Shown: positions 1-5,969 of the stretch, in pieces | Numbering within the stretch: position 1 is the first letter of the stretch | Layout: each line of letters begins with the position of its first letter | Assembly (NCBI GenBank): GCA_030632765.1 | Contig: DAOVUC010000076.1 | Location: 1-7,533, forward strand | DNA length: 7,533 nt | Origin: Candidatus Dadabacteria bacterium | GTDB taxonomy: Bacteria > Desulfobacterota_D > UBA1144 > Nemesobacterales > UBA2774 | Reading direction: 5' to 3' | Position numbers and translations under genes: made by a program | The notes under the pieces: generated by a model | What the model was told of the DNA's origin: nothing | What the model saw: only the letters and a program-made list of their open reading frames with translations | The model's database searches: none

Positions 1-77
1 AATTATATCAAAATAGATAAATAATATTAATCAGATAGCTATTATTTATAGCCAAACATTCACTTTTAGGGAATAAT
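1..77 (+). promoter_or_regulatory. AT-rich leader upstream of recO
   Basis: This very AT-rich leader lies ahead of recO. It contains a small perfect inverted repeat, GCTAT-tattt-ATAGC (38-52), and a -10-like TATTAT (40-45) inside that repeat, but I find no convincing -35. A Shine-Dalgarno sequence AGGGA (68-72) sits 5 nt before the ATG at 78. The real promoter may lie upstream of the window. Confidence 0.35.
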
Positions 78-794
78 ATGCATTCTATGAACACTTCTGA
101 AGCCCTTTTACTTCGTAAAACTCCTTATCGTGACGCAGATTATATTCTAAGTTTATTTACCAAGGACATTGGCAAAATAAGCGGAATAGCAAGGAACGCC
201 AAAAACAGCATGAAAAGATTCGGAGCAAGGCTTGAGCCTTTCGTGCATTTTAGGGTCAGTTTCAAAGATACCGGAAGGGAGTTTAAACTAATTCAAGATA
301 CGGAGACAATACAGGTCTTCTCAAGTTTTATTGAAGATATCGAACTATTCACATTGGGCAGTTTACTACTTGAAACCACTGATACTCTAATTCCAAGAGA
401 ATCTCCCAATGAGGAACTGTTCAAGCTTTTAATCGAAGCTCTTTCGAATCTGAACTCTAAAAAAAGCCCTCTACCCATTGTATTACAATTCCAGCTACAA
501 GCGTTATCAATTTCAGGTTATGAACCCAACCTACACTCATGCGCTAAGTGTGAAAAACCTATAAAAGGAGATTCTTATTTCAGCACTAGCGGAGGTGGTG
601 CGGTATGTTTTGAGTGTGTTGGGGAGAGAAAAAACAGTTTTATCTTTTCTAAGGATTTTCTCTTAGATACCGATTTAATGGAATCAGACCTTGAAAAAGT
701 TTTAAAATACATAAAACTTTTTACAAAGTTTACAGAACGTCACACTGAAAAAGAGATAAAATCATCCAGGTTCATAGAGGAGCTTAAACTATGA
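78..794 (+). CDS. recO: DNA repair protein RecO
   Basis: RecO is the recombination mediator of the RecFOR pathway. It binds single-stranded DNA and RecR and helps load RecA onto SSB-coated gaps in the cytoplasm. The 238 residues match the usual family length of about 240. The N-terminal OB-fold region opens with the family-typical pattern LLLRKTPYRDADYILSLFT (10-28), followed by G-K-I and a basic stretch. The C-terminal half has an intact zinc-finger pattern, C155-x2-C158 and C177-x2-C180. The start at 78 is chosen over the in-frame ATG at 87 because AGGGA lies 5 nt before 78 and 14 nt before 87. The stop overlaps the argJ start (ATGA at 791-794), so the two genes are co-transcribed and probably translationally coupled. 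Confidence 0.93.
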   Translation: MHSMNTSEALLLRKTPYRDADYILSLFTKDIGKISGIARNAKNSMKRFGARLEPFVHFRVSFKDTGREFKLIQDTETIQVFSSFIEDIELFTLGSLLLETTDTLIPRESPNEELFKLLIEALSNLNSKKSPLPIVLQFQLQALSISGYEPNLHSCAKCEKPIKGDSYFSTSGGGAVCFECVGERKNSFIFSKDFLLDTDLMESDLEKVLKYIKLFTKFTERHTEKEIKSSRFIEELKL

Positions 795-1969
795 TAAAGG
801 TCCCGGGATTTTTTGGAAGCGGAGTATCCTCAGGTGTTAAAAAGAAAGGGAAGAAAGACCTTGCGCTAATATTCTCGGAGGTTCCGGCTAAAGTGGCCGG
901 TGTTTTTACAAAGAATATTGTAAAAGCCCCGCCAGTATTAGTAGGAATGGAGAGAATAAAAGGCGGCTATTGCCAGGCTGTTCTTATTAACAGCGGCGTA
1001 GCTAACGCGTTTACCGGGAAGGAGGGGCTAAAAGACTCGATCCTGACCTCAAAGCATGCAGCTAATGAACTTGGAATTGGCGAGAGCTTGGTTATCCCTT
1101 CATCAACCGGGGTAATAGGTGGACGGCTGCCTATAGATAAAATGAAGAAAGCACTGCGTGTACTTGTGAAAGATCTAAGTGAGGAGGGTTTTTTGGACGT
1201 TGCCCAGGGAATAATGACAACAGACGCGTTTCCTAAATACGCGTCTACTCAAATAAAAATAGGGAATAAAAAAGGTACGGTAGTGGCAATTGGAAAAGGC
1301 GCTGGAATGATAGCGCCAAATATGGCTACAATGCTGGCTTATATTCTTACTGACATTAACGTTGGAAAAAGGGCACTATCTAAAGCGCTTAAAAATTCTG
1401 TTAACAATTCATTTAATAAGATCATAGTTGACGGCGATACTTCAACTAATGATACGGTGTTATTATTGGCTAATGGGAAATTAGGCAACACGGCTATAAG
1501 AGAAAGTGGGGCTGAATACAAAAAATTTGAGAGAGCAGTTACGGAAGTTGCTACTGAAGTTGCAGAGATGATAGTTCAGGACGGAGAAGGAGCAACTAAA
1601 GTTGCAAAGATAATTGTCAAAGGTGCAAGGACAGAAAAAGACGCTGAGAAAATAGCCCGGACACTAGGCACTTCTCTTCTTGTAAAGACCGCATTTTTTG
1701 GGGAAGACCCGAACTGGGGTAGGATAGTGGCAGCCGCCGGGCGGGCCGGAGTAAACTTTGATCCGAATAAAATAGATTTATTTTTCGGAGATCAGAAAAT
1801 ACTAAGTAACTCAAAAGAAGTAATGGACGAGAAGAAAGCGCAAAAAATACTTCAAAATACCAAATTCGATATCACGCTAAATATAAAATGCGGAAAGGCG
1901 AGCTCATTTGTAATCTCAAGCGATATAACGTTTGAGTACGTAAAAATAAACGCCCATTATAGGACGTAG
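791..1969 (+). CDS. argJ: Bifunctional glutamate N-acetyltransferase / amino-acid acetyltransferase ArgJ
   Basis: ArgJ moves acetyl from N-acetylornithine to glutamate in the cyclic arginine pathway. Bifunctional members also acetylate glutamate from acetyl-CoA. The precursor cleaves itself into alpha and beta chains at a conserved Ala-Thr bond, and the Thr becomes the nucleophile. Here that site is intact: GKGAGMIAPNMATML places the nucleophile at Thr180, giving chains of about 179 and 213 residues. Other family blocks are TTDAFPK (143-149), DGDTSTNDT (from 214), EDPNWGR (305-311) and the C-terminal YVKINAHYRT. The 392-residue length is normal. A GAGGAG sequence (777-782) inside recO lies 8 nt before the ATG. 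The sequence does not show whether the acetyl-CoA-dependent activity is present. The coding end lies 4 bp from the convergent pyrD end. Confidence 0.95.
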   Translation: MIKVPGFFGSGVSSGVKKKGKKDLALIFSEVPAKVAGVFTKNIVKAPPVLVGMERIKGGYCQAVLINSGVANAFTGKEGLKDSILTSKHAANELGIGESLVIPSSTGVIGGRLPIDKMKKALRVLVKDLSEEGFLDVAQGIMTTDAFPKYASTQIKIGNKKGTVVAIGKGAGMIAPNMATMLAYILTDINVGKRALSKALKNSVNNSFNKIIVDGDTSTNDTVLLLANGKLGNTAIRESGAEYKKFERAVTEVATEVAEMIVQDGEGATKVAKIIVKGARTEKDAEKIARTLGTSLLVKTAFFGEDPNWGRIVAAAGRAGVNFDPNKIDLFFGDQKILSNSKEVMDEKKAQKILQNTKFDITLNIKCGKASSFVISSDITFEYVKINAHYRT

Positions 1970-1977
1970 GCAACTAC
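1966..1977. other. Tiny hairpin joining the convergent argJ and pyrD stop codons
   Basis: GTAG-GCAA-CTAC forms a 4-bp stem whose two arms contain the TAG stop of argJ and, on the other strand, the TAG stop of pyrD. In the argJ mRNA the loop is a GNRA-type GCAA. It is too short and lacks a U-run, so it is not a rho-independent terminator. Confidence 0.3.
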
Positions 1978-3077
1978 TTCCTGGAATCAATACCGACTAT
2001 TTCCTTGAGTGAAGAAATCCCTTCACGCTCCAGATAGGCCGCAATCCCGCGGTTAATCTTTCCGGCAACGGCGGTACCCTCCCCTCTTATTGCTGTTACT
2101 AGCTGAAGGGCTTTTGCTCCGGCCCTTATTTTTTCAAGCGCGGTCTCTGCGTCCTTAACACCGCCGACGCCTATTATATCGAGCTTGTCTCCGGCTTGCT
2201 TGTAAATATGGGAAATCATTTCAGTCGTCATTTTTCTATAGTCCTCATCATCACCGCTCAGCCCTCCCGGACTGTTTCTCCATCTGGTTCCATATTTACC
2301 CTTAAGATCAGGGTTAACTGTGGTGTTGGCAGCTATAATACCACTTACAGGATTACCGAGGGCAACATCTAGGATTTCATCCACCGCCTCATAAGTAAGA
2401 TCGGGGGCTATTTTCACAAAAAGAGGTTTTCTTGCACCGCACTCATCCATCGCCTCATTCACGGCTTTTATAATGTCTACCGTTCTCTCTTTTTCCTGAA
2501 GCTTCCTAAGACCGGGGGTATTAGGTGAGCTTATATTTATGGCAAAGTAACCCGCATAATCGTACATTCTCTTTGCAACAGTGCCGTAGGCTTTTGGCGC
2601 ATCGGCATGTTCCACATCTTTATTTAATCCGATACTTATACCAATCGGAATATTAGTATGCTTATACTTATCAAGATTTTTAGAGACAATGTCCATCCCA
2701 GGGCTGTTAAAGGCGAGCCAGTTAATCGCAACTCCAGAGGAGACCATAAAAAGACGAGGCTTTGGATTGCCGGGTTGCTCGTATTCAAGCACAGAGCCTA
2801 CTTCTACTGATGCAAAACCAAGATGCCATAATCCTAAAACCGCACGTCCCGCTTTATCCCAGCCTGCACCCACTATTAATGGATTCTCTAATTCGAGACC
2901 GCCTAAAGTTGTCTTAAGATGCTTATCTTCAAATCTACTATATTTATCCGCGAACAGTTCAAGGAGTTTAAGTGTTATAGGGGATAACTCAGCTATATGT
3001 ATAGATTCACGGGCTAATTCGTGAAAGGTTTCTGAATCGAACTTATTAAGAATAGGTCTTATTATCTCTTTATACAT
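1974..3077 (-). CDS. pyrD: Dihydroorotate dehydrogenase, class 2-like
   Basis: PyrD oxidises dihydroorotate to orotate, the fourth step of pyrimidine synthesis. Class 2 enzymes pass electrons to membrane quinones. The protein has 367 residues, with the short helical N-terminal extension typical of class 2 (PILNKFDSETFHELA). Conserved blocks follow: GAGWDK (70-75, flavin Lys75), QPGNPKPRLF (101-110), NISSPNTPGLR (181-191, with Ser184 the expected catalytic base), FVKIAPDLT, AANTT (249-253), GGLSG (271-275) and IGVGGV. Departures from typical class 2 are INWLAFNS where INRMGFNN or INRYGFNS is usual, Met111 in place of the RLFR arginine, and Val327 in place of the LYT or IYS tyrosine. The latter two are quinone-site positions in the E. 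coli and human enzymes. The gene overlaps ychF by 8 nt and lacks a clear Shine-Dalgarno sequence. The orthologue call is strong; the electron acceptor is less certain. Confidence 0.9.
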   Translation of the reverse strand: MYKEIIRPILNKFDSETFHELARESIHIAELSPITLKLLELFADKYSRFEDKHLKTTLGGLELENPLIVGAGWDKAGRAVLGLWHLGFASVEVGSVLEYEQPGNPKPRLFMVSSGVAINWLAFNSPGMDIVSKNLDKYKHTNIPIGISIGLNKDVEHADAPKAYGTVAKRMYDYAGYFAINISSPNTPGLRKLQEKERTVDIIKAVNEAMDECGARKPLFVKIAPDLTYEAVDEILDVALGNPVSGIIAANTTVNPDLKGKYGTRWRNSPGGLSGDDEDYRKMTTEMISHIYKQAGDKLDIIGVGGVKDAETALEKIRAGAKALQLVTAIRGEGTAVAGKINRGIAAYLEREGISSLKEIVGIDSRK

Positions 3078-4167
3078 TGAATCTAAAAAGTATTATATCA
3101 CCATCTTTTACAATGTAATCCTTACCTTCAGATCTCATTTTCCCAACTTCTTTCAGCGCCGCCTCTGAACCGGCCTCAACAAAGTCCTCATAGCCTGCAG
3201 TCTCAGCCCTGATAAACCCCCTCTCAAAATCAGAGTGAATTATTCCTGCCGCCTGAGGCGCCTTTGAGTCTTTTCTGAGTGTCCATGCCCTGACTTCCTT
3301 GGGGCCTTGGGTGAAATATGTTACAAGCCCAAGTTCTTTATATGCCTCTTTGATTAATCTATCCATACCTGAGTTTTGAAGTCCGAGGTCTTCTAAAAAG
3401 AGCTTCTTTTCCTCATACGGCAGCTCAGCTATCTCAGCCTCTATCTGTGCCGATAAAACGATTACATCGGCGCCCTCTTTTTCCGCATATTCTTTGACTT
3501 TTGTTACTTCCTCATTACCTGAGAAGTCCGCAATATCATCCTCGGAAACATTACATACATACATAACAGGGATTGCAGTAAGGAGATACATTTCGCTTAT
3601 TACTTGGGACTGATCATCGATCGGGAAATTTCTTACCTTCTTTCCCTCTTCAACAAAATTTCTTAGTTTTGTTACAACCTCAAGCTTGTCTTTAGTAGCC
3701 TTGTCACCGCTTTTTACCTGCGAAGTTAATCTCTCCTCTCTCTTTTCGATAGTCTCAAGATCTTTTAGAAGGAGTTCATCTTCGATAATATGAATATCTC
3801 TCATAGCGTCCGTTGAGCCTTCTACATGCATCACGTTATCATCCTCAAAACATCTTACCGTATGAAGTATAAGGTCTACCTCACGAATACTTGAGAGAAA
3901 AGCATTTCCTCGCCCCTTTCCTTCAGACGCACCCTTTACAAGTCCCGCAATATCAACAACTTCCAGAAAAGTAGGTGTAAGCTTTTCTGGTTTTACGAGC
4001 TCAGCTATCTTATGGAGCCTGTCATCGGCAATCGGGATTACTCCCACATTATCTTCAATAGTACAAAAGGGGAAATTGCCAACCTCAGCTCCTGCATTTG
4101 TAAGCGCATTAAAAAGCGTAGACTTTCCTACATTGGGAAGTCCTACTATCCCGCATTTTAGTCCCAT
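3070..4167 (-). CDS. ychF: Redox/ribosome-associated P-loop ATPase YchF (OLA1 family)
   Basis: YchF/OLA1 is a universally conserved Obg-related NTPase that binds ribosomes and prefers ATP to GTP. It acts in translation and stress or redox responses. The 365 residues match the family length. The G1 loop GLPNVGKST (9-17), switch I NFPFCTIEDN (31-40), the G3 motif DIAGL (72-76) followed by KGASEGKG, and the atypical G4 motif NVSE (206-209) in place of NKxD are all present. The changed G4 is the hallmark of the ATP preference. A coiled-coil insert (about 130-175) and a C-terminal TGS domain (about 280-365, FTQGPKEVRAWTLRKDSKAPQAAG and a GKDYIVKDGDI ending) complete the architecture. A Shine-Dalgarno AAGGA (4178-4174) lies 6 nt before the ATG. 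pyrD follows with an 8-nt overlap. Confidence 0.95.
   Translation of the reverse strand: MGLKCGIVGLPNVGKSTLFNALTNAGAEVGNFPFCTIEDNVGVIPIADDRLHKIAELVKPEKLTPTFLEVVDIAGLVKGASEGKGRGNAFLSSIREVDLILHTVRCFEDDNVMHVEGSTDAMRDIHIIEDELLLKDLETIEKREERLTSQVKSGDKATKDKLEVVTKLRNFVEEGKKVRNFPIDDQSQVISEMYLLTAIPVMYVCNVSEDDIADFSGNEEVTKVKEYAEKEGADVIVLSAQIEAEIAELPYEEKKLFLEDLGLQNSGMDRLIKEAYKELGLVTYFTQGPKEVRAWTLRKDSKAPQAAGIIHSDFERGFIRAETAGYEDFVEAGSEAALKEVGKMRSEGKDYIVKDGDIILFRFNV
3092..3100 (-). promoter_or_regulatory. Candidate extended -10 promoter for pyrD inside ychF
   Basis: Read on the minus strand, the end of ychF contains TGATATAAT, an exact TGnTATAAT extended -10. A 4/6 -35-like ATTACA lies 16 bp upstream (3119-3114). 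The expected transcript start, near 3085, would leave only about 8 nt before the pyrD ATG, so the mRNA would be nearly leaderless. The motif falls in codons for a conserved ychF C-terminus (DGDIILF), so coincidence is possible. Confidence 0.35.
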
Positions 4168-4307
4168 AGTTTTTCCTTGTCGATCCTATGCATGTTTGAT
4201 GAAATTATTCGGGGGAAACTAACCGATAAGCTACCTTAAGGGTACACCGAGTCAAGGATTTAAGAGTCTTAAGTGTATTAAAATATTATGAGCAATTGAA
4301 ACTTATT
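4168..4307 (-). promoter_or_regulatory. Gap between the glycosyltransferase gene and ychF, with a weak candidate ychF promoter
   Basis: This 140-bp spacer holds a minus-strand TTGACT (4255-4250) followed after 16 bp by TAGCTT (4233-4228). That is a good -35 with a poor -10, which might drive ychF. Small palindromes occur (CCTTAAGG near 4233-4240, AAGAGTCTT near 4262-4270), but no GC-rich hairpin plus T-run that would mark a terminator for the upstream gene. Read-through from the glycosyltransferase gene into ychF therefore remains possible. Confidence 0.25.
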
Positions 4308-5591
4308 TTATTCCTCTTGATGATCTCTACCCGATAACATTTGGTAAAGTTTCCTGTTGCCGTTAAGCCTAGTAAGGTGATTCCATCTTTCCATAAGGTA
4401 ATATTTAGCTTCTTCAAACCTTAGCGCCCAGTTCTCAAGATGGAGCTCAGTTTCCGCATCGTCCATTTTCGATACCCTGTTTACAAAAGATAAGGTACAT
4501 GAATAATAAAGCGGGATCAGAGCTTCAATCAGTTTCTTATTATCCAATTCCTTGTTGAATATAGACGCAAGAGCGAAATCAAAAAGTATTCTCACCCATT
4601 CATCGTCTTCATAATGAAACTGCTCAGGCTCCACTTTGCTAAGCCTTTGAATTATCTGCATGTTAGAGGGCATAAGCACCTGCTGCCATATATCGCCGTA
4701 ATCTTCAAAACCAGAAATAAAGGACTTGTGCAGAAGATCAGTATCAATCTTTACTTCCTCACTCACTCCCGATTGACCAAGTCCAAAACCATAGATCACA
4801 CTAGGACGGGATTCTTCTACGTATTTCCATACATACTCATAATTTTTCATCAACTTGAAAATAGTCCCAATTACCTGAGAGAACATAGGCCCCAGGTCAC
4901 TTGCAGGATCTTTGGGACGGTGTGCTTTTGATGAGCCCAAAAAGGCCTGACATACATTAAAATTCCGGCATATGGCAACACTTGTCATCCATATATCAAT
5001 CCCAAAATTATAAATATCCTCATCCCATGTCGGCTCCAATAGCAAGCATTCGGCAAGCCTTCCTGAAATAGCGAAGTCTCCTGCAATTGGCTGGCGTATT
5101 CGGAGACCAAATAGTGTTCTAAGCATAGGATAAGCTATATTATTTGTAATAGTCCCATCGTACTTGTGTCTCATATAAATGGGAACAACAAAATCATATC
5201 CGTCCGTTAGGGGCTCCATAAAGTATTTAATCCACCGGGGTGTTAAGCTCTTCAAATCTGCATCCAGCAGAATAATAGATTTAGCTCCCAGACCTGTCGC
5301 AATTTCAAACAGGTTACGGATGTTACGCCCCTTACCTCTGACCCCTTTTCCCGTCGAGGCATAAATTTTTGGCACTTTTGTCGGTGTATTTAAAAATACA
5401 TCTTTTGTCCCATCCTCCGAGCAATTGTCTACGTTAACAATTACTGAGGATTGATGTGGGAAATAAATATTTAGCCCTTTACTTGCTTGCTCTACAGGGA
5501 AATAAATTGAAGCTTCTTCATTATAGGATGGGATCCCAACTACAATATCAGCAGTTCTGATATTATTGGGGTTTTCGATCTCGCAAATCAT
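4308..5591 (-). CDS. GT-A glycosyltransferase resembling glucosylglycerate/mannosylglycerate synthase
   Basis: This is a soluble 427-residue nucleotide-sugar glycosyltransferase with no visible signal peptide or membrane segment. The N-terminal GT-A fold shows VVGIPSYNEE (17-26), VNVDNCSEDGT (52-62, nucleotide-binding acidic residues), a basic RGKGRN turn (85-90) and the metal-binding DAD (110-112). Acceptor-side blocks follow: MRHKYDGTITN (140-150), RQPIAGDFAISG (166-177), FGIDIWM (196-202) and HRPKDP (224-229, where the His is a likely metal ligand). The C-terminal third is helical. The pattern recalls single-step glucosylglycerate synthases and related family 2/78/81 enzymes that glycosylate glycerate or 3-phosphoglycerate to make compatible solutes. 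That substrate is inferred. No phosphatase partner gene is adjacent, which fits a one-step enzyme. GGAGGG (5604-5599) lies 7 nt before the ATG. A sigma-54-type promoter precedes the gene. Confidence 0.72.
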   Translation of the reverse strand: MICEIENPNNIRTADIVVGIPSYNEEASIYFPVEQASKGLNIYFPHQSSVIVNVDNCSEDGTKDVFLNTPTKVPKIYASTGKGVRGKGRNIRNLFEIATGLGAKSIILLDADLKSLTPRWIKYFMEPLTDGYDFVVPIYMRHKYDGTITNNIAYPMLRTLFGLRIRQPIAGDFAISGRLAECLLLEPTWDEDIYNFGIDIWMTSVAICRNFNVCQAFLGSSKAHRPKDPASDLGPMFSQVIGTIFKLMKNYEYVWKYVEESRPSVIYGFGLGQSGVSEEVKIDTDLLHKSFISGFEDYGDIWQQVLMPSNMQIIQRLSKVEPEQFHYEDDEWVRILFDFALASIFNKELDNKKLIEALIPLYYSCTLSFVNRVSKMDDAETELHLENWALRFEEAKYYLMERWNHLTRLNGNRKLYQMLSGRDHQEE

Positions 5592-5598
5592 GTATTTA

Positions 5599-5606
5599 CC
5601 CTCCTA
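5599..5606 (-). promoter_or_regulatory. Strong Shine-Dalgarno of the glycosyltransferase gene
   Basis: On the minus strand a GGAGGG core (5604-5599) sits 7 nt before the ATG at 5591. It is the strongest ribosome-binding site among the leftward genes and fixes this start codon. Confidence 0.75.
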
Positions 5607-5621
5607 TCTCACCCTCTATAA

Positions 5622-5650
5622 ATTATAACATAATAAACTCTGATGTTATC
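5622..5650 (-). promoter_or_regulatory. Extended -10 (sigma-70 type) promoter for the glycosyltransferase gene
   Basis: The minus strand reads TGTTATAAT (5630-5622), an exact TGnTATAAT extended -10. A 4/6 -35-like ATAACA (5649-5644) lies 16 bp upstream. Transcription would start near 5615 and leave a leader of about 24 nt carrying the strong Shine-Dalgarno sequence. This is the better of the housekeeping-type promoters in the intergenic region. Confidence 0.55.
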
Positions 5651-5660
5651 CTGGCACATT

Positions 5661-5678
5661 TCGCAATATAGGTGCCAA
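5661..5678 (-). promoter_or_regulatory. Sigma-54 (RpoN) -24/-12 promoter for the glycosyltransferase gene
   Basis: The minus strand contains TTGGCAC (5678-5672), CTATA, then TTGC (5666-5663). All ten positions of the TGGCAC-N5-TTGC core match, and the invariant GG (5676-5675) and GC (5664-5663) are exactly 10 bp apart. It points at the glycosyltransferase gene, with a predicted start near 5651 and a leader of about 60 nt. An exact match in either strand of a window this size is expected about 0.014 times by chance under equal base use. Whether this genome encodes RpoN cannot be seen here. Confidence 0.62.
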
Positions 5679-5821
5679 TTAAAATTAGTTCCCAGACTAT
5701 AGACATATAATCTAAGCTATAAACCTTAAGGAACTCTAGTGAAAGTGAAATATATACTAGATTTGACAAGAGTCTATAGCTTAAATTCTAAGCAAAGGAA
5801 GCCACTTTTTTAATCAAAATT

Positions 5822-5837
5822 TAACATAAAAATGTTA
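5822..5837. promoter_or_regulatory. 16-bp perfect palindrome, candidate regulator site
   Basis: TAACAT-AAAA-ATGTTA is a perfect dyad with 6-bp arms. It lies about 80 bp upstream of the TATAAT of the secreted-protein gene and about 180 bp upstream of the predicted sigma-54 start on the other strand. Either position suits a dimeric regulator. The regulator is not identifiable. Confidence 0.35.
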
Positions 5838-5911
5838 GCATATTATAAATTGAGAATAAAAACTTTAAGACTTTTATTCATAGACTCCTACACTTATGCT
5901 CGTTTTTTTTA

Positions 5912-5946
5912 TATAATACAAATATAGAGTGTTTCATTCCACACTC
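5912..5946 (+). promoter_or_regulatory. Promoter -10 and 5' leader hairpin of the secreted-protein operon
   Basis: A perfect TATAAT (5912-5917) follows a T8 tract (5903-5910), with no recognisable -35 at the proper distance. Transcription would begin near 5924. The leader then folds a 6-bp hairpin, GAGTGT (5927-5932) / ACACTC (5941-5946) with an 8-nt loop, placed almost at the 5' end of the RNA. That placement is typical of stabilising 5' hairpins, although an operator is also possible. The Shine-Dalgarno AAGGGGG (5955-5961) remains free, 8 nt before the ATG. Confidence 0.45.
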
Positions 5947-5969
5947 CAAATAATAAGGGGGTATTCAAG

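Larger units (their letters stand above)
5592..5969. promoter_or_regulatory. 378-bp divergent intergenic control region
   Basis: No gene is visible here; all frames are short and lack start-site support. The left third holds the two glycosyltransferase promoters. The middle holds inverted-repeat arms TAAGCTATA (5713-5721) and TATAGCTTA (5775-5783), plus a perfect TTGACA (5763-5768) whose best -10 partner (TCTAAG, 18 bp on) is poor. Further right are a 16-bp palindrome (5822-5837) and a second weak rightward pair, TTGAGA (5850-5855) with TTTATT (5873-5878). Last come a T8 tract (5903-5910) and TATAAT (5912-5917) before the secreted-protein gene. The density of dyads suggests regulator binding rather than spacer DNA. 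Confidence 0.55.

Noticed and set aside
2689..3024. Plus-strand open frame of 111 codons antisense to pyrD
   Set aside because: It lies wholly within a strongly conserved pyrD on the other strand, its translation has no recognisable motif, and no ribosome-binding site supports it.
4614..4931. Plus-strand open frame of 105 codons antisense to the glycosyltransferase gene
   Set aside because: It is a shadow of the conserved minus-strand coding sequence, with no family likeness and no promoter or ribosome site of its own.
5652..5677. TGGCAC-N14-GTGCCA dyad as an operator, or a second sigma-54 promoter reading rightward
   Set aside because: One arm is the -24 element itself. On the plus strand the GG-to-GC spacing is 8 bp, not 10, so there is no rightward sigma-54 promoter. 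The dyad may be incidental.
5763..5910. Possible small RNA from TTGACA (5763-5768) to the T8 tract (5903-5910)
   Set aside because: The matching -10 is poor and no stable hairpin directly precedes the T tract, so neither end is supported.
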